NCBI GenBank assembly: GCA_943329665.2 | Contig: CALQEU020000018.1 | Span: 1-64,000, forward strand | Reading direction: 5' to 3' | Source: JAJTFW01 sp903922455 | Lineage (GTDB): Bacteria > Bacteroidota > Bacteroidia > AKYH767-A > OLB10 | Length of the DNA stretch: 64,000 nucleotides | Part shown: in pieces, positions 8,244 to 16,860 of the stretch | How positions within the stretch are numbered: the stretch's first letter is position 1 | Layout: each line of letters opens with the position of its first letter | Made by a program: the position numbers and the translations under genes | Notes under the pieces: generated by a model | What the model was told of the DNA's origin: nothing | Databases searched by the model: none | The model's input: only the letters and a program-made list of their open reading frames with translations

Positions 8244-8752
8244 GAACGCGGATGACTCGGATTTTGCGGATTAGGACGGATTGATTCTGGTTAATATAAT
8301 TCACTTTCGTTTTAGGTACTTGTGTTGAACTGAGATTTATTCAACACCCTACTCACAATTTTTCTTTTGAATTGTGGCGATTTCCCAAAGTTAAGTAATA
8401 AGCCAATTTGAAGGTCCGTAGCTCTCAAATAATTGATTAATTGAAATTCATGTTGTTCACATAGACCTTCTGCAGCTTTTATTTCAATGATTAAGATATC
8501 ATTAACTATTATGTCAGCAATGTAAAAGCCTACTTCAACATTATCATAATAAACTTTCACTGAATATTGAGACAAGCAATGAATTACTCTTGTTCTTAAT
8601 TCGAGTAAAAGAGCATTTTCGTATACTTTCTCCAAAAATCCATATCCTAACGTATTATTTACTTTGAAAAAAGCATTAATAATAGATCCAGTTAATTCTT
8701 TATGTTCTAAACTCATCTTGTTTTATCGTTTTTATCCGTGTCATCCGCGTTC
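8244..8752. repeat. 19-bp inverted repeats flanking the GxxExxY gene
   Basis: GAACGCGGATGACTCGGAT at 8244-8262 is the reverse complement of 8734-8752 with one mismatch. The two arms enclose the whole 134-codon GxxExxY gene (8312-8716). Nothing like a transposase is present. Confidence 0.7.
8312..8716 (-). CDS. GxxExxY family protein
   Basis: 134 aa, the usual size. The name-giving motif is visible as GFLEKVYENAL, followed by the nuclease-like core ADIIVNDILIIEIKAAEGL and HEFQLINYL, resembling a PD-(D/E)XK fold with conserved Asp, Glu and Lys. The family has no established function. The gene sits between two catabolic genes with which it has no obvious link. It is enclosed by a 19-bp inverted repeat, which suggests it arrived as a unit. 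The start is the first ATG that keeps the conserved N-terminus. Confidence 0.85.
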   Translation of the reverse strand: MSLEHKELTGSIINAFFKVNNTLGYGFLEKVYENALLLELRTRVIHCLSQYSVKVYYDNVEVGFYIADIIVNDILIIEIKAAEGLCEQHEFQLINYLRATDLQIGLLLNFGKSPQFKRKIVSRVLNKSQFNTST

Positions 8753-8764
8753 TAAATTATCGCA

Positions 8765-8811
8765 GAAAAAATCCGTGTTCCATCACAAAGGTATGATGAG
8801 AACACGGATTT
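8765..8811 (-). terminator. Intrinsic terminator of the ALDH7 gene
   Basis: Perfect 12-bp arms at 8769-8780 and 8800-8811 (AAATCCGTGTTC and its complement), with a further CATCA/TGATG pairing inside, are followed on the minus strand by a T run (8770-8765). It lies 30 nt past the stop of the gene ending at 8842. Confidence 0.8.
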
Positions 8812-8841
8812 ACTCGGTTATAAACGAGTACAAACGTTTGC

Positions 8842-10407
8842 TTAGAAATCGAACTGGATACCTTGCGCTAGAGGAAGTTCTTTAGAGTAGTTGATGGTAT
8901 TCGTTTGTCGTCTCATGTACACTTTCCATGCATCACTTCCCGACTCACGACCACCGCCTGTGTCTTTCTCGCCACCAAACGCACCACCAATTTCTGCACC
9001 TGATGTACCAATGTTTACATTCGCTATTCCACAATCCGATCCTTCATGCGACAAGAAGGCTTCCGCCTCTTGTAAATCTCTCGTGAAGATAGACGATGAT
9101 AATCCTTGAGGTACATCGTTTTGTTGTGCGATGGCTTCTTCCATCGTTGCATATTTCATCAAGTATAAGATAGGAGCAAAGGTTTCTTCTTGCACAATGT
9201 GATAGTGATTCTTTGCTTCGATGATACATGGAACAACATAATTACCACTCTCATATCCATCTCCACTTAATACCTCACCACCAAATAGTATTTTTCCACC
9301 TTCTTTCTTAGCCGCTTCAATGGCATTGGTAAAATCTTTCACCGCACCATTGTCAATGAGTGGACCCACTAATGTCTTACTATCTAACGGGTGGCCTATA
9401 CGAATATGCTCGTAAGCTGCTTTCACTTTTTGTGTAAATTGATCGTAGATACTTTCGTGAATGATGAGTCGGCGTGTGCTGGTGCAACGTTGACCTGCAG
9501 TCCCCACGGCTCCAAAAACTACAGCACGTAATGCTAAATCGAAATCTGCTTTTTCGGAAATGATAATAGCATTATTTCCACCTAACTCGAGGAGAGATCG
9601 TCCTAAACGCTCACCTACAATTTTTCCTGCTCTGCGTCCTACACGAGTTGAACCCGTTACTGAAATTAACGGTACACGTTTATCAGCTAAGAAATTATCA
9701 CCGACATGTTTAGAAGAAGCAATGATTAAATTTAATACTCCTTCTGGAACATCATTCGCAGCTAAAACTCGTTGAATAATTTTATGAGTTGCTACTGCGC
9801 ATAACGGAACTTTTGAACTCGGTTTCCAAACTACAACATCTCCACAAACCATGGCTAACATGGCATTCCATGCCCACACGGCTACTGGAAAATTAAAAGC
9901 AGAAATTACACCAATCGTTCCGAGTGGATGATATTGTTCGTACATGCGATGACGTGAGCGTTCACTATGCATCGTTAATCCATATAACTGACGAGACAAT
10001 CCCACTGCAAAATCGCAGATATCAATCATCTCTTGTACCTCACCTAATCCTTCTTGATAAATCTTTCCCATTTCAAAGGAAACTAAACGACCTAAAGGCT
10101 CTTTATATTCACGCAAAGCATCACCCATCTGTCGAACAATTTCTCCACGCTTCGGTGCAGGAATCATTCTCCAAGTAGCAAAAGCTTCTTGAGATGTTTT
10201 TATAATATGTTCGTAGTCGTCCGTGGTAGCCTGTTGTACAGAAGCAATGAGTTGCCCATCAGCAGGAGAAAAAGATTCGATGGTTTCTCCATTCGTTTTT
10301 ATCCATTTGGTGCCCGTACTTGCACCATAATTCATTTTATCAATGCCCAATGCTTTTAACATTTCCTCGACCTTAAAGTCGTTGGCCGCAATCGTTTCGT
10401 TTTTCAT
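8842..10407 (-). CDS. ALDH7 family dehydrogenase (alpha-aminoadipate semialdehyde / piperideine-6-carboxylate)
   Basis: 521 aa from the ATG at 10407. A longer frame opens with TTG at 10431, but that codon lies inside the -7 promoter box. ALDH7 hallmarks are present: PAPKRGEIVRQMGDALRE, GEVQEMIDICDFAVGLSR, ISAFNFPVAVWAWN (N172), LLELGGNNAI (E274), GTAGQRCTSTRR (C308) and the C-terminal GGGRESGSDAWKVYMRR. The family oxidises alpha-aminoadipate semialdehyde in lysine breakdown. A terminator follows. It is probably a single-gene transcript between ACMSD/GxxExxY and the helicase. Confidence 0.88.
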   Translation of the reverse strand: MKNETIAANDFKVEEMLKALGIDKMNYGASTGTKWIKTNGETIESFSPADGQLIASVQQATTDDYEHIIKTSQEAFATWRMIPAPKRGEIVRQMGDALREYKEPLGRLVSFEMGKIYQEGLGEVQEMIDICDFAVGLSRQLYGLTMHSERSRHRMYEQYHPLGTIGVISAFNFPVAVWAWNAMLAMVCGDVVVWKPSSKVPLCAVATHKIIQRVLAANDVPEGVLNLIIASSKHVGDNFLADKRVPLISVTGSTRVGRRAGKIVGERLGRSLLELGGNNAIIISEKADFDLALRAVVFGAVGTAGQRCTSTRRLIIHESIYDQFTQKVKAAYEHIRIGHPLDSKTLVGPLIDNGAVKDFTNAIEAAKKEGGKILFGGEVLSGDGYESGNYVVPCIIEAKNHYHIVQEETFAPILYLMKYATMEEAIAQQNDVPQGLSSSIFTRDLQEAEAFLSHEGSDCGIANVNIGTSGAEIGGAFGGEKDTGGGRESGSDAWKVYMRRQTNTINYSKELPLAQGIQFDF

Positions 10408-10428
10408 ATAATACTCAATTTGAGAGCA

Positions 10429-10436
10429 CAAAGATA
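10429..10436 (-). promoter_or_regulatory. -7 promoter box of the ALDH7 gene
   Basis: Reads TATCTTTG on the minus strand, 21 nt before the ATG at 10407. It decides the start codon, because the upstream TTG at 10431 is part of the box. Confidence 0.6.
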
Positions 10437-10637
10437 CGAAGAATGAGAGGGGTTTGCTAATGCTACAAATCTGGAATTTATTGCATCCTTAAAATACTGA
10501 TAGACAGATCATTTTATTAAAAAAAAGAATAAGTTCAACCTAAAATTGCGTTTATTAATTTAATGTTTTAATGGTAATATTTTTGAGTACAATGAAGAAA
10601 TGGAAGTAGATAAAATTCGTTGCGAAATCTATTTTAT

Positions 10638-12167
10638 TTACTCACCGTGATGAACACTGCGAATCACATTTACTTTCAGTTTACGTTTGTAATCTTCTTG
10701 CAACCATTTTACGTAGCTTTCTGAAGTTTTACTCAAGCATCTTGTAAAACAACGAATACGATATTCAATTTCTTCTTGAAGCAAATCAGATAATGCTAAG
10801 GCTCCATCTACATCCTTGCTATTTTCGACGCACATGCGCACATGCTGTAATAAAGATTTTTCAACGACAATACGAGGACGTTGGTTGGTATTAATAGCTT
10901 GTCGATGTTCGTATTCGATGTCCATGAAGATGTCTTCAGAATTACCAAAGTGCTCACGTAATTCCTCTGGCATAATGTACTTGTAATTTCTTTCGATAAG
11001 TTCATCATTCGGAATACTTTCCAAATACATTTCTGGATTTTGGAAGATGGAATTCCAGTCGACAGGCTCATCCCATAACCCAAAACGATTTAAATTATTT
11101 CCTAAATCTACCACCATAAAATCGCTTTTATTGGGCAGCACACGGGAGCCACGACCAATCATCTGAAAATATAACGTTAGCGATTTCGTAGCGCGATTTA
11201 AAATGATACAATCTACAGTAGGTTCATCAAAACCCGTTGTTAGGATACTCACCGACGTTAGTATGGCATCAGGCTTTTCTTTGAACCATTGCAATATTTC
11301 CCTTCTTTCCTTAGTAGAATGTGTGTGATCAAGGTGTTTTATTTCAAATCCTGCCTCCTGAAAAGTAGCGTAAACATATTGTGAAGTAGCAATTCCATTA
11401 TTGAAAATTAATGTTTTTTTGCCCACACATTTCTCTCGATAAGCACTTAATAATTTATCTTGCATCGCATGATTATTATAAAGTCGTTCGGATGAACTAA
11501 CCGTATAATCTCCACTGCGCCCTACTTTCAAAGAGTTTAATCCAACGTGATAATGATAGGTAGTTGCCTTTGCTAAAAATCCTGAAACAATCAATTTAGA
11601 AATAGATTCACCCACAATGAGCTCATCGTAATTATCCTTCATGCGAATATTTACATTCGAGCTCAATGGTGTTGCTGTTACACCGAGCACCACACCCTTC
11701 TCATAAAAACGAAATAGTTTTCCGAAAGAATTATAATGCGCTTCATCGACAATCATCAAACCAATCGAATCCAAATTCAAAATTTTATCTCTCAAACGAT
11801 TGTTCAATGTTTCCACCATCGACACATAGCACATATAATCATTAGGAACAGGCAACTCTTTTACCGCACTGTTGATGACCATATTATTAACACCAAACTC
11901 TTGCAACATTTTAGCCGTTTGCGCACAAAGTTCAAGGCGATGCGTGAGAATTAAAACTTTTTTACCTGTCGCTTCAATATAACGTCGAGCTATCTCCGAA
12001 AAGATAACCGTTTTTCCACCACCTGTTGGAAGTTGATACAACAAATTGTAACGAATCGGATGATCTTTCAAACGAAATAAAATATCTTCTATGGCTTTAT
12101 GCTGATAATCATAAAGCTGTTTACCAATTAACTGCTCCTGTACTTCAATACTGCTTTCGGTCTTCAT
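10638..12167 (-). CDS. DEAD/DEAH-box superfamily II helicase
   Basis: 509 aa from ATG at 12167; an in-frame TTG at 12188 lies inside a -7 box and is not the start. Helicase motifs are clear: Q-like LYDYQHKAIEDIL, Walker A LPTGGGKTV, motif II VDEAHYN, motif III GVTATP, motif V TTGFDEPTVD and motif VI QMIGRGSR. The layout resembles the SSL2/UvrB-like DEAD family used in restriction or repair, but no nuclease or methylase partner is adjacent. The C-terminal 140 residues are family-specific and not recognised. It appears to be a stand-alone gene of unknown DNA- or RNA-related role. Confidence 0.85.
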   Translation of the reverse strand: MKTESSIEVQEQLIGKQLYDYQHKAIEDILFRLKDHPIRYNLLYQLPTGGGKTVIFSEIARRYIEATGKKVLILTHRLELCAQTAKMLQEFGVNNMVINSAVKELPVPNDYMCYVSMVETLNNRLRDKILNLDSIGLMIVDEAHYNSFGKLFRFYEKGVVLGVTATPLSSNVNIRMKDNYDELIVGESISKLIVSGFLAKATTYHYHVGLNSLKVGRSGDYTVSSSERLYNNHAMQDKLLSAYREKCVGKKTLIFNNGIATSQYVYATFQEAGFEIKHLDHTHSTKERREILQWFKEKPDAILTSVSILTTGFDEPTVDCIILNRATKSLTLYFQMIGRGSRVLPNKSDFMVVDLGNNLNRFGLWDEPVDWNSIFQNPEMYLESIPNDELIERNYKYIMPEELREHFGNSEDIFMDIEYEHRQAINTNQRPRIVVEKSLLQHVRMCVENSKDVDGALALSDLLQEEIEYRIRCFTRCLSKTSESYVKWLQEDYKRKLKVNVIRSVHHGE

Positions 12168-12185
12168 TCGGTTATTAGGAATTTG

Positions 12186-12193
12186 CAAAGATA
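12186..12193 (-). promoter_or_regulatory. -7 promoter box of the helicase gene
   Basis: TATCTTTG on the minus strand, 18 nt before the ATG at 12167. It excludes the TTG at 12188 as a translation start. Confidence 0.55.
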
Positions 12194-12472
12194 GGTAGGA
12201 TGAAGGGATATGTTAAATTAATCATGTGGATTGTTTGTATAAAGGAATCAAGACGTCTTTTTGACTAGAAAGATGTAAACTGCTCTACTATTTAGTCCTC
12301 CTAAAGTAGATTTTTTAAGAGGGATCCAGCACATTAAATTGCAATTCACACTTTTAGACCCCAATTGTCCCGTTATCAGCTTTAAATTGTCATTTTGGCC
12401 GGTGAGAGGTTATTTATTTTCTTTGAAATGTTATAGCATTATTTACTCATATTTTTAGGGAGAATGTTGCCA

Positions 12473-12918
12473 ATGAGAAATTTTTATTTCAGCTATTGCT
12501 ATCGCTATTTTTTTTCAGTGAATGATGAAAGAGCACAATTAAGTAGTTTTGCCAATGCCGATTTTGAGCTAAATAGCTTTGCAAATTGGACTTGAATAAT
12601 AGGATATTGCTATCCTATAAATTCAATTACTCCTGGAATTGTAGCGGGTCGTATTATCATCATGACGGTTTCCGGCACAGATCCTAATACCAATGGCGCT
12701 ATAATTGTGGCGGATCGTGTCGGACAATTTTCAGCATATTTAGGCAATGAGGATGTAGGCGCACAAGCAGAACAGTTAAGTTATCAAATAGCAGTAGATG
12801 CAATGAATGCACTGTATATTTATCGATATACGATGGAGTTGGAAGATCCAAGTCATACAATAACGAACATCCTCGTTTCGCAAATAAAGGGTCCGCTCAA
12901 ATCGGAATAGAACGTTGA
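12473..12918 (+). pseudogene. Remnant of a secreted Bacteroidota surface-protein N-terminus
   Basis: Starting at ATG 12473 the frame reads ...AQLSSFANADFELNSFANWT then a TGA at 12593. The same frame resumes directly with PGIVAGRIIIMTVSGTDPN, GQFSAYLGNEDVGAQ and LSYQIAVDAMNALYIYRY, then EDPSHTIT. After that the homologous reading (EHPRFANKG...) continues in another frame to a TGA at 12916-12918. This is the familiar start of large secreted proteins of this phylum (FE..NF..W, SGTDPN, LGN, AE.L.Y...VD, DP.H). One nonsense codon, one frameshift and loss of everything downstream make it a pseudogene fragment. Confidence 0.7.
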
Positions 12919-12934
12919 TCGATTTTTAGTAATT

Positions 12935-13804
12935 TTAAAAAAGTTCGAGCGCCCATCGATACTGATAATTTTCGCCAACGCCTAAACAAAGTATTCCTTC
13001 TTTCTCAGCAATTTCTCCGGTGGCTTGAACTCCATCCGCAATTCCTTGCCAAGGTTCAATGCATAAAAAGTCAGCGCCCTTCGCAGCCCACAAACCAAGG
13101 TAGGGACAAGAGTTCACCGTTACAGTTAATCCATGCTCATGTTTGGTAGAACGCAAATGGATTTGTTGGGAATTTATTTTTTTAAACACTAAGGCATCGT
13201 TAGCAAAAAGTTCTTTTGTAAGATGGATTTTTTGGGAGTTGAAAAATGCAGTAGGAGCAACGTCAATCAGTCCATCTTTTATAGGCCAGCGTTCCGAATG
13301 TTCTTCTTGGTCAAATTCTAAATAATAATCATCATAGCTATCTCGTAGATCAAGAGGTACACGAAAAGCAGGATGCGCACCTACCGAAAAATACATTTTT
13401 TCGTTTCCAGTATTTGTCACCGAATAAGTAATAATTATTTCAGATTCGATTAATTGATAGTGGATATCGAAATGAAAATTGAATGGATAATTTTTTCGGG
13501 TATTCTCATCGTCCGACAAGCGAAAAACTACTTGATGATTTTGTAGCTCTAACACTGAAAAAGTTTCCTCTCTCGCAAACCCGTGTCGAGGTAAAGTGTA
13601 TTTTTTTTGCTGATGGATGTATTCATTATTCTTTAACTGCCCAACAATAGGAAACAATACCGGAGAATGTTTCGTCCAGGCCGCACCTTGCCAAATATAT
13701 TCTAGTCGATGCTGCTTATGATAAACACTGCATAGTTCAGCCCCTAAAGGCAAAATCGCGATTTTTACTTTTTCGTTCTCTAAAAACACTTTTTTACTGT
13801 CCAT
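12935..13804 (-). CDS. Aldose 1-epimerase family protein
   Basis: 289 aa, normal for the LacX/YeaD-like branch of the galactose mutarotase fold. Visible family features are VFLENEKVKIAILPLGAEL near the N-terminus, WTKHSPVLFPIVGQL, LPRHGFARE with the conserved His, SVGAHPAFRVP with a second conserved His, and CIEPWQGIADG with the catalytic-type Glu. It probably interconverts anomers of a sugar or sugar phosphate; the substrate is unknown. It has no clear operon partner. Confidence 0.82.
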   Translation of the reverse strand: MDSKKVFLENEKVKIAILPLGAELCSVYHKQHRLEYIWQGAAWTKHSPVLFPIVGQLKNNEYIHQQKKYTLPRHGFAREETFSVLELQNHQVVFRLSDDENTRKNYPFNFHFDIHYQLIESEIIITYSVTNTGNEKMYFSVGAHPAFRVPLDLRDSYDDYYLEFDQEEHSERWPIKDGLIDVAPTAFFNSQKIHLTKELFANDALVFKKINSQQIHLRSTKHEHGLTVTVNSCPYLGLWAAKGADFLCIEPWQGIADGVQATGEIAEKEGILCLGVGENYQYRWALELF

Positions 13805-13844
13805 TGTTAAATAAATTATGCTACTAACTATATTTTCTGATAGG

Positions 13845-13878
13845 CCCTACCTATGCTAAAGCTTCGGCAGGCAGGCAC
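13845..13878. repeat. CCTACCTATGCTAAAGCTTCGG repeat, copy 1
   Basis: A short element with a CCTACC...GGCAGG inverted core around AAGCTT. It recurs at 28901-28932 and, interrupted, at 28948-29000. It lies just upstream of the epimerase gene. Confidence 0.65.
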
Positions 13879-13990
13879 TGATTTTTTAAGATGGTAGCGA
13901 GACTTCGCTATGATTTTTTATGATTGATTTTTTTGTAAAACTTTCGCATTTCGTGTTTATTCGCATTTCGCGTCAATTAAAATTTGTAGA

Positions 13991-14093
13991 AACCTAAAGT
14001 TTTATACAAACGTTTTTTTCCTCCGTAAAGAAATTCAATGCCTCAAATCCACCTTCTCTGCCAACTCCCGACGATTTGACTCCTCCGAAAGGT
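13991..14093 (-). pseudogene. Copy of the 3' end of the muconate-semialdehyde-type dehydrogenase gene
   Basis: 103 bp matching 15171-15273 at a constant offset of 1180 with five differences. On the minus strand it encodes the last about 32 codons of that enzyme and its TAG stop (13994-13996). Four differences are silent and one changes Ile to Val, so the copy came from a working, slightly diverged gene rather than from decay in place. At 14094 it joins a Fic gene remnant abruptly. Confidence 0.85.
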
Positions 14094-14094
14094 A

Positions 14095-14271
14095 CAACAT
14101 TTCCAAGAGGCACTCACTTCAGAAAGATTGTTTTCATGGCATTCTGCACTGTTTCCGGTTGGAAGAAGTGGAATGCAAAAGATTGTCGTTGGTCAATGGC
14201 GAAACAATTCGCCGGATGATCCTATGCAAGTGCTATCTGGTCCTATGGGCAAGGAGCTTCAAGTATTTTAA
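14095..14271 (+). pseudogene. Fic family protein fragment
   Basis: The plus frame reads FQEALTSERLFSWHSALF, PVGRSGMQKIVVGQWR, then DDPMQVLSGPMGKELQVF and TAA at 14269-14271. This matches the segment just before the catalytic core of Fic proteins (LF.WH..LFP.GRSG...I..G.WR...DPMQVVSG..G.E). The HPFxxGNGR AMPylation motif and all flanking sequence are missing, so it is an inert remnant of about 59 codons. Confidence 0.75.
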
Positions 14272-14378
14272 GCAAAGTTTTCTTCTGTTATTTTTAAAAG
14301 AATGTATCGAGGTGTTTTTCTACTGAATATGAGTGAATTTTGGTTGCCGCATATTGTTTGACAATTGGGTGATAAACA

Positions 14379-14404
14379 AAAAGGAGCAATTAATTGCTCC
14401 TTTT
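14379..14404. terminator. Bidirectional hairpin terminator
   Basis: AAAAGGAGCAATT and its exact complement sit back to back, giving a 13-bp stem with T runs on both strands. It lies about 75 nt beyond the stop of the Cache lipoprotein gene and would serve that gene. Confidence 0.7.
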
Positions 14405-14479
14405 ATTGTCTGAACATATTCTCTAGTGTACTTCTAACTATCGTAATTGATCATTTAAAATCTACAAATCCAACAGGCA

Positions 14480-14983
14480 TTATAGCGCTAAATCGGTAGT
14501 TGCTACAGCAATAGTTTTTCCGTTTACTATGACAGGAACAGCTCTCGTTTTCATCCAGATATTGCCACCACCAGCATCGAAATATGGGGCAGTCCATATT
14601 GCGTACCCGCTATCTATTGGTTGTCTTAGCCAAGTTTGATTATTAATATGGTATGCCGTGTCCATAAGGCTTGTAGTTAATAAACTATCTGCTGATCGAT
14701 ACCAGTAAGGACTATCAGTTGCGATTTCAGAACTATCTAATAACGTTACAGTAGTACCAAAAAAGTAAGAAGGACTGCTTTGCAAATATTGTTTTACACG
14801 GTTAGATAAATCTACCGATGTTGGTGGAGTAGCTACTAAATTTGAAACAAATCCATTTAAAGATACTTCGACTTGCTGTTCGTGAGTTAGCACAGTTGCC
14901 GTCACTTCTGTTTCATCCTTTTTACAAGAGTTTGTTAATGATAGGCATGTGGCCAGAATAATTAAATTCAATGTCTTTTTCAT
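14480..14983 (-). CDS. Stand-alone Cache-domain lipoprotein
   Basis: 167 aa with a lipoprotein signal ending LTNSC (Cys20) and a KKDET linker. Residues 75-167 have the order seen in extracellular Cache sensor domains: SPYWYRSADS, a TWLRQPIDSGYAIWTAPYFD segment, WMKTRAVPVIVNGK and a final VATTDLAL. In receptors that last Asp marks the end of the Cache fold and is followed by a transmembrane helix and output domain; here the protein stops. It may be a periplasmic ligand-binding protein. It lies between the two 103-bp direct repeats. Confidence 0.65.
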   Translation of the reverse strand: MKKTLNLIILATCLSLTNSCKKDETEVTATVLTHEQQVEVSLNGFVSNLVATPPTSVDLSNRVKQYLQSSPSYFFGTTVTLLDSSEIATDSPYWYRSADSLLTTSLMDTAYHINNQTWLRQPIDSGYAIWTAPYFDAGGGNIWMKTRAVPVIVNGKTIAVATTDLAL

Positions 14984-15149
14984 GTTTGTTATTTATAAAT
15001 CGAATCAAAGCTAACGAAATTAAACAATAGACCAGGCAGAAAATTTAATTATAAAACGCCTAATAAAGTCTTCTCAGAGAAAATTGCACTTATAACTTGA
15101 ACTTAGAAATTAGTATTATTCGTAATTCGTACATTCGTATCGATTCGTT

Positions 15150-15165
15150 CCCGATAGCTATCGGG
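15150..15165. repeat. CCCGATAGCTATCGGG palindrome
   Basis: A perfect 16-bp palindrome just after the stop of the dehydrogenase ending at 15174. Partial versions occur at 3130-3142 and 39358-39371, so it belongs to a dispersed intergenic family. It has no T run, so its role as a terminator is doubtful. Confidence 0.6.
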
Positions 15166-15170
15166 ATCGT

Positions 15171-15273
15171 AACCTACAATTTTATACAAATATTTTTTTC
15201 CTCCGTAAAGAAATTCAATGCCTCAAATCCACCTTCTCTGCCAACTCCCGAAGATTTGACTCCTCCGAAAGGT
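15171..15273. repeat. 103-bp direct repeat, right copy (intact gene end)
   Basis: Same orientation and sequence (98 of 103 positions) as 13991-14093. This copy is the true 3' end of the dehydrogenase gene. The 1.08 kb between the copies holds a Fic remnant, a terminator and the Cache lipoprotein gene, an arrangement expected if a short element inserted at the end of the gene and rebuilt it. Confidence 0.85.
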
Positions 15274-16616
15274 GTACGAAGATCGCGCAAGAGCCAGCAA
15301 TTGATCCACACGATTCCACTGTGCAATTTAGCGGCTACATGATGCGCTTTGGTAAGATGCTGCGTCCACACAGAAGCTGCTAATCCGTAATTGGTACTGT
15401 TCGCATAACTCAATACTTCTTCTTCTGTATCGAACGGTTGTAGTGTTACTACCGGACCAAATATTTCTTCCTGATTAGTTCGGCAATCATGCGGAAGTCC
15501 TTCGATGATGGTGGGTGCAATGAAATACCCCTCTGCAAACTCACCATCTAACTGAACTCGGTTTCCTCCGTGTAAAATTTTACCTCCTTCTTCTTGTGCT
15601 AACGCAATATAGGATAGAATTTTTTCCATATGTGGTTTGGAGACAATAGCGCCCAACCAATTTTTGTCATCGGAAGGATCTCCTACTTTTAATTTTTTTA
15701 CTTCTTCTAAAAACGCAAGTTTAAATTTTTCATACAACGGTCTTTCAATAAAAATACGCGAACCACATAAACATATTTCACCTTGATTGGCAAATGAAGA
15801 GCGCACTGTTGTTTTTACAGCTTTATCAAAGTCGCAATCTGCGAAAATAATGGTTGGATTTTTTCCTCCTAACTCTAAGGAAAGTTTTTTAAACATGGGC
15901 GCAGCAACTCGAGCAATATGTTCTCCGGTTTTGGTTCCGCCGGTAAATGATATTGCTTGAATTTTTGGGTGAGCAACAATGGCAGATCCTACTTTTGTTC
16001 CCAATCCGTGAACAATGTTCAGAACCCCTGCTGGAATTCCTGCTTCAATCGCTAATTCGGAAAGCAAATAGGCCGTCATGGGTGTGATTTCACTGGGCTT
16101 GGCTACCACACAATTTCCAGAAGCTAAGGCAGGCGCAATTTTCCATGAGAATAAATACAGAGGTAAATTCCACGGAGAAATACATCCTGCAATTCCTATT
16201 GGAGTTCTGAGTGTATAATTTAAGGCTACATCACCCATCGAATGTGTTTCTGTGCTTTGATGCAATGCAGCCGTTGCATAAAAATGAAAATTGTCAACAG
16301 CTCTTGGAATATCTACTGTTCTTGCTAACCATACGGGCTTACCGTTATCAACAGATTCGGCGACTGCAAATTTTTCTAGATTTTTTTCAATTAATTCACT
16401 TAATCGAATTAATAACGCTGAACGTTTTTGTGTTGGCAATGCACTCCATATCGGAAAGGCGTCTTGTGCTGCTTTTACCGCGAGCTCAACATCTTGCTCA
16501 TTACTATCCGGAATCAAACTATATACCTTTCCAGTTGAAGGATTGTAGTTGTCGAGATAATTTCCTGAGATGGGCTCAACTAAAACGCCGTTGATATAAT
16601 TCTTGATTTTTTGCAT
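15174..16616 (-). CDS. 2-aminomuconate / 2-hydroxymuconate semialdehyde dehydrogenase (ALDH8-like)
   Basis: 480 aa, normal length. Catalytic features are SPWNLP (N150), SLELGGKNP (E248) and NQGEICLCGSR (C282). The QGEICLCGSR form and LYLFSWKIAPAL are typical of the ALDH8A1 / muconic semialdehyde dehydrogenase branch, distinct from the two other active ALDHs in this window. With ACMSD and haaO nearby, the natural reading is oxidation of 2-aminomuconate semialdehyde to 2-aminomuconate, bypassing quinolinate formation. Its last 103 bp are duplicated 1180 bp downstream (13991-14093). Confidence 0.87.
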   Translation of the reverse strand: MQKIKNYINGVLVEPISGNYLDNYNPSTGKVYSLIPDSNEQDVELAVKAAQDAFPIWSALPTQKRSALLIRLSELIEKNLEKFAVAESVDNGKPVWLARTVDIPRAVDNFHFYATAALHQSTETHSMGDVALNYTLRTPIGIAGCISPWNLPLYLFSWKIAPALASGNCVVAKPSEITPMTAYLLSELAIEAGIPAGVLNIVHGLGTKVGSAIVAHPKIQAISFTGGTKTGEHIARVAAPMFKKLSLELGGKNPTIIFADCDFDKAVKTTVRSSFANQGEICLCGSRIFIERPLYEKFKLAFLEEVKKLKVGDPSDDKNWLGAIVSKPHMEKILSYIALAQEEGGKILHGGNRVQLDGEFAEGYFIAPTIIEGLPHDCRTNQEEIFGPVVTLQPFDTEEEVLSYANSTNYGLAASVWTQHLTKAHHVAAKLHSGIVWINCWLLRDLRTPFGGVKSSGVGREGGFEALNFFTEEKNICIKL

Positions 16617-16860
16617 TGAATTCTAACTAGTATTTTCTTTTTCGCTTGGAAGAACACAAGATTTCAACATCGAGATCGGAATTGTATTCAGCGTTGTAAA
16701 AGTATGAATTTCATCCCATGTTTTTTTGCTTGCAGGATCAAAATGGAATTGTTATCTTGCGTTAAACTAAGCAAAACCCTCCCCTTACATGTTTGGTATT
16801 CAATTAGACAGGTTGTCAAATCTGTTGAATAGATTTCTGTCGACGCACTTTAAGCTAAAA

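Noticed and set aside
10638..12167. Helicase as part of a restriction or defence island
   Set aside because: No methylase, nuclease or other defence gene is adjacent; the neighbours are metabolic.
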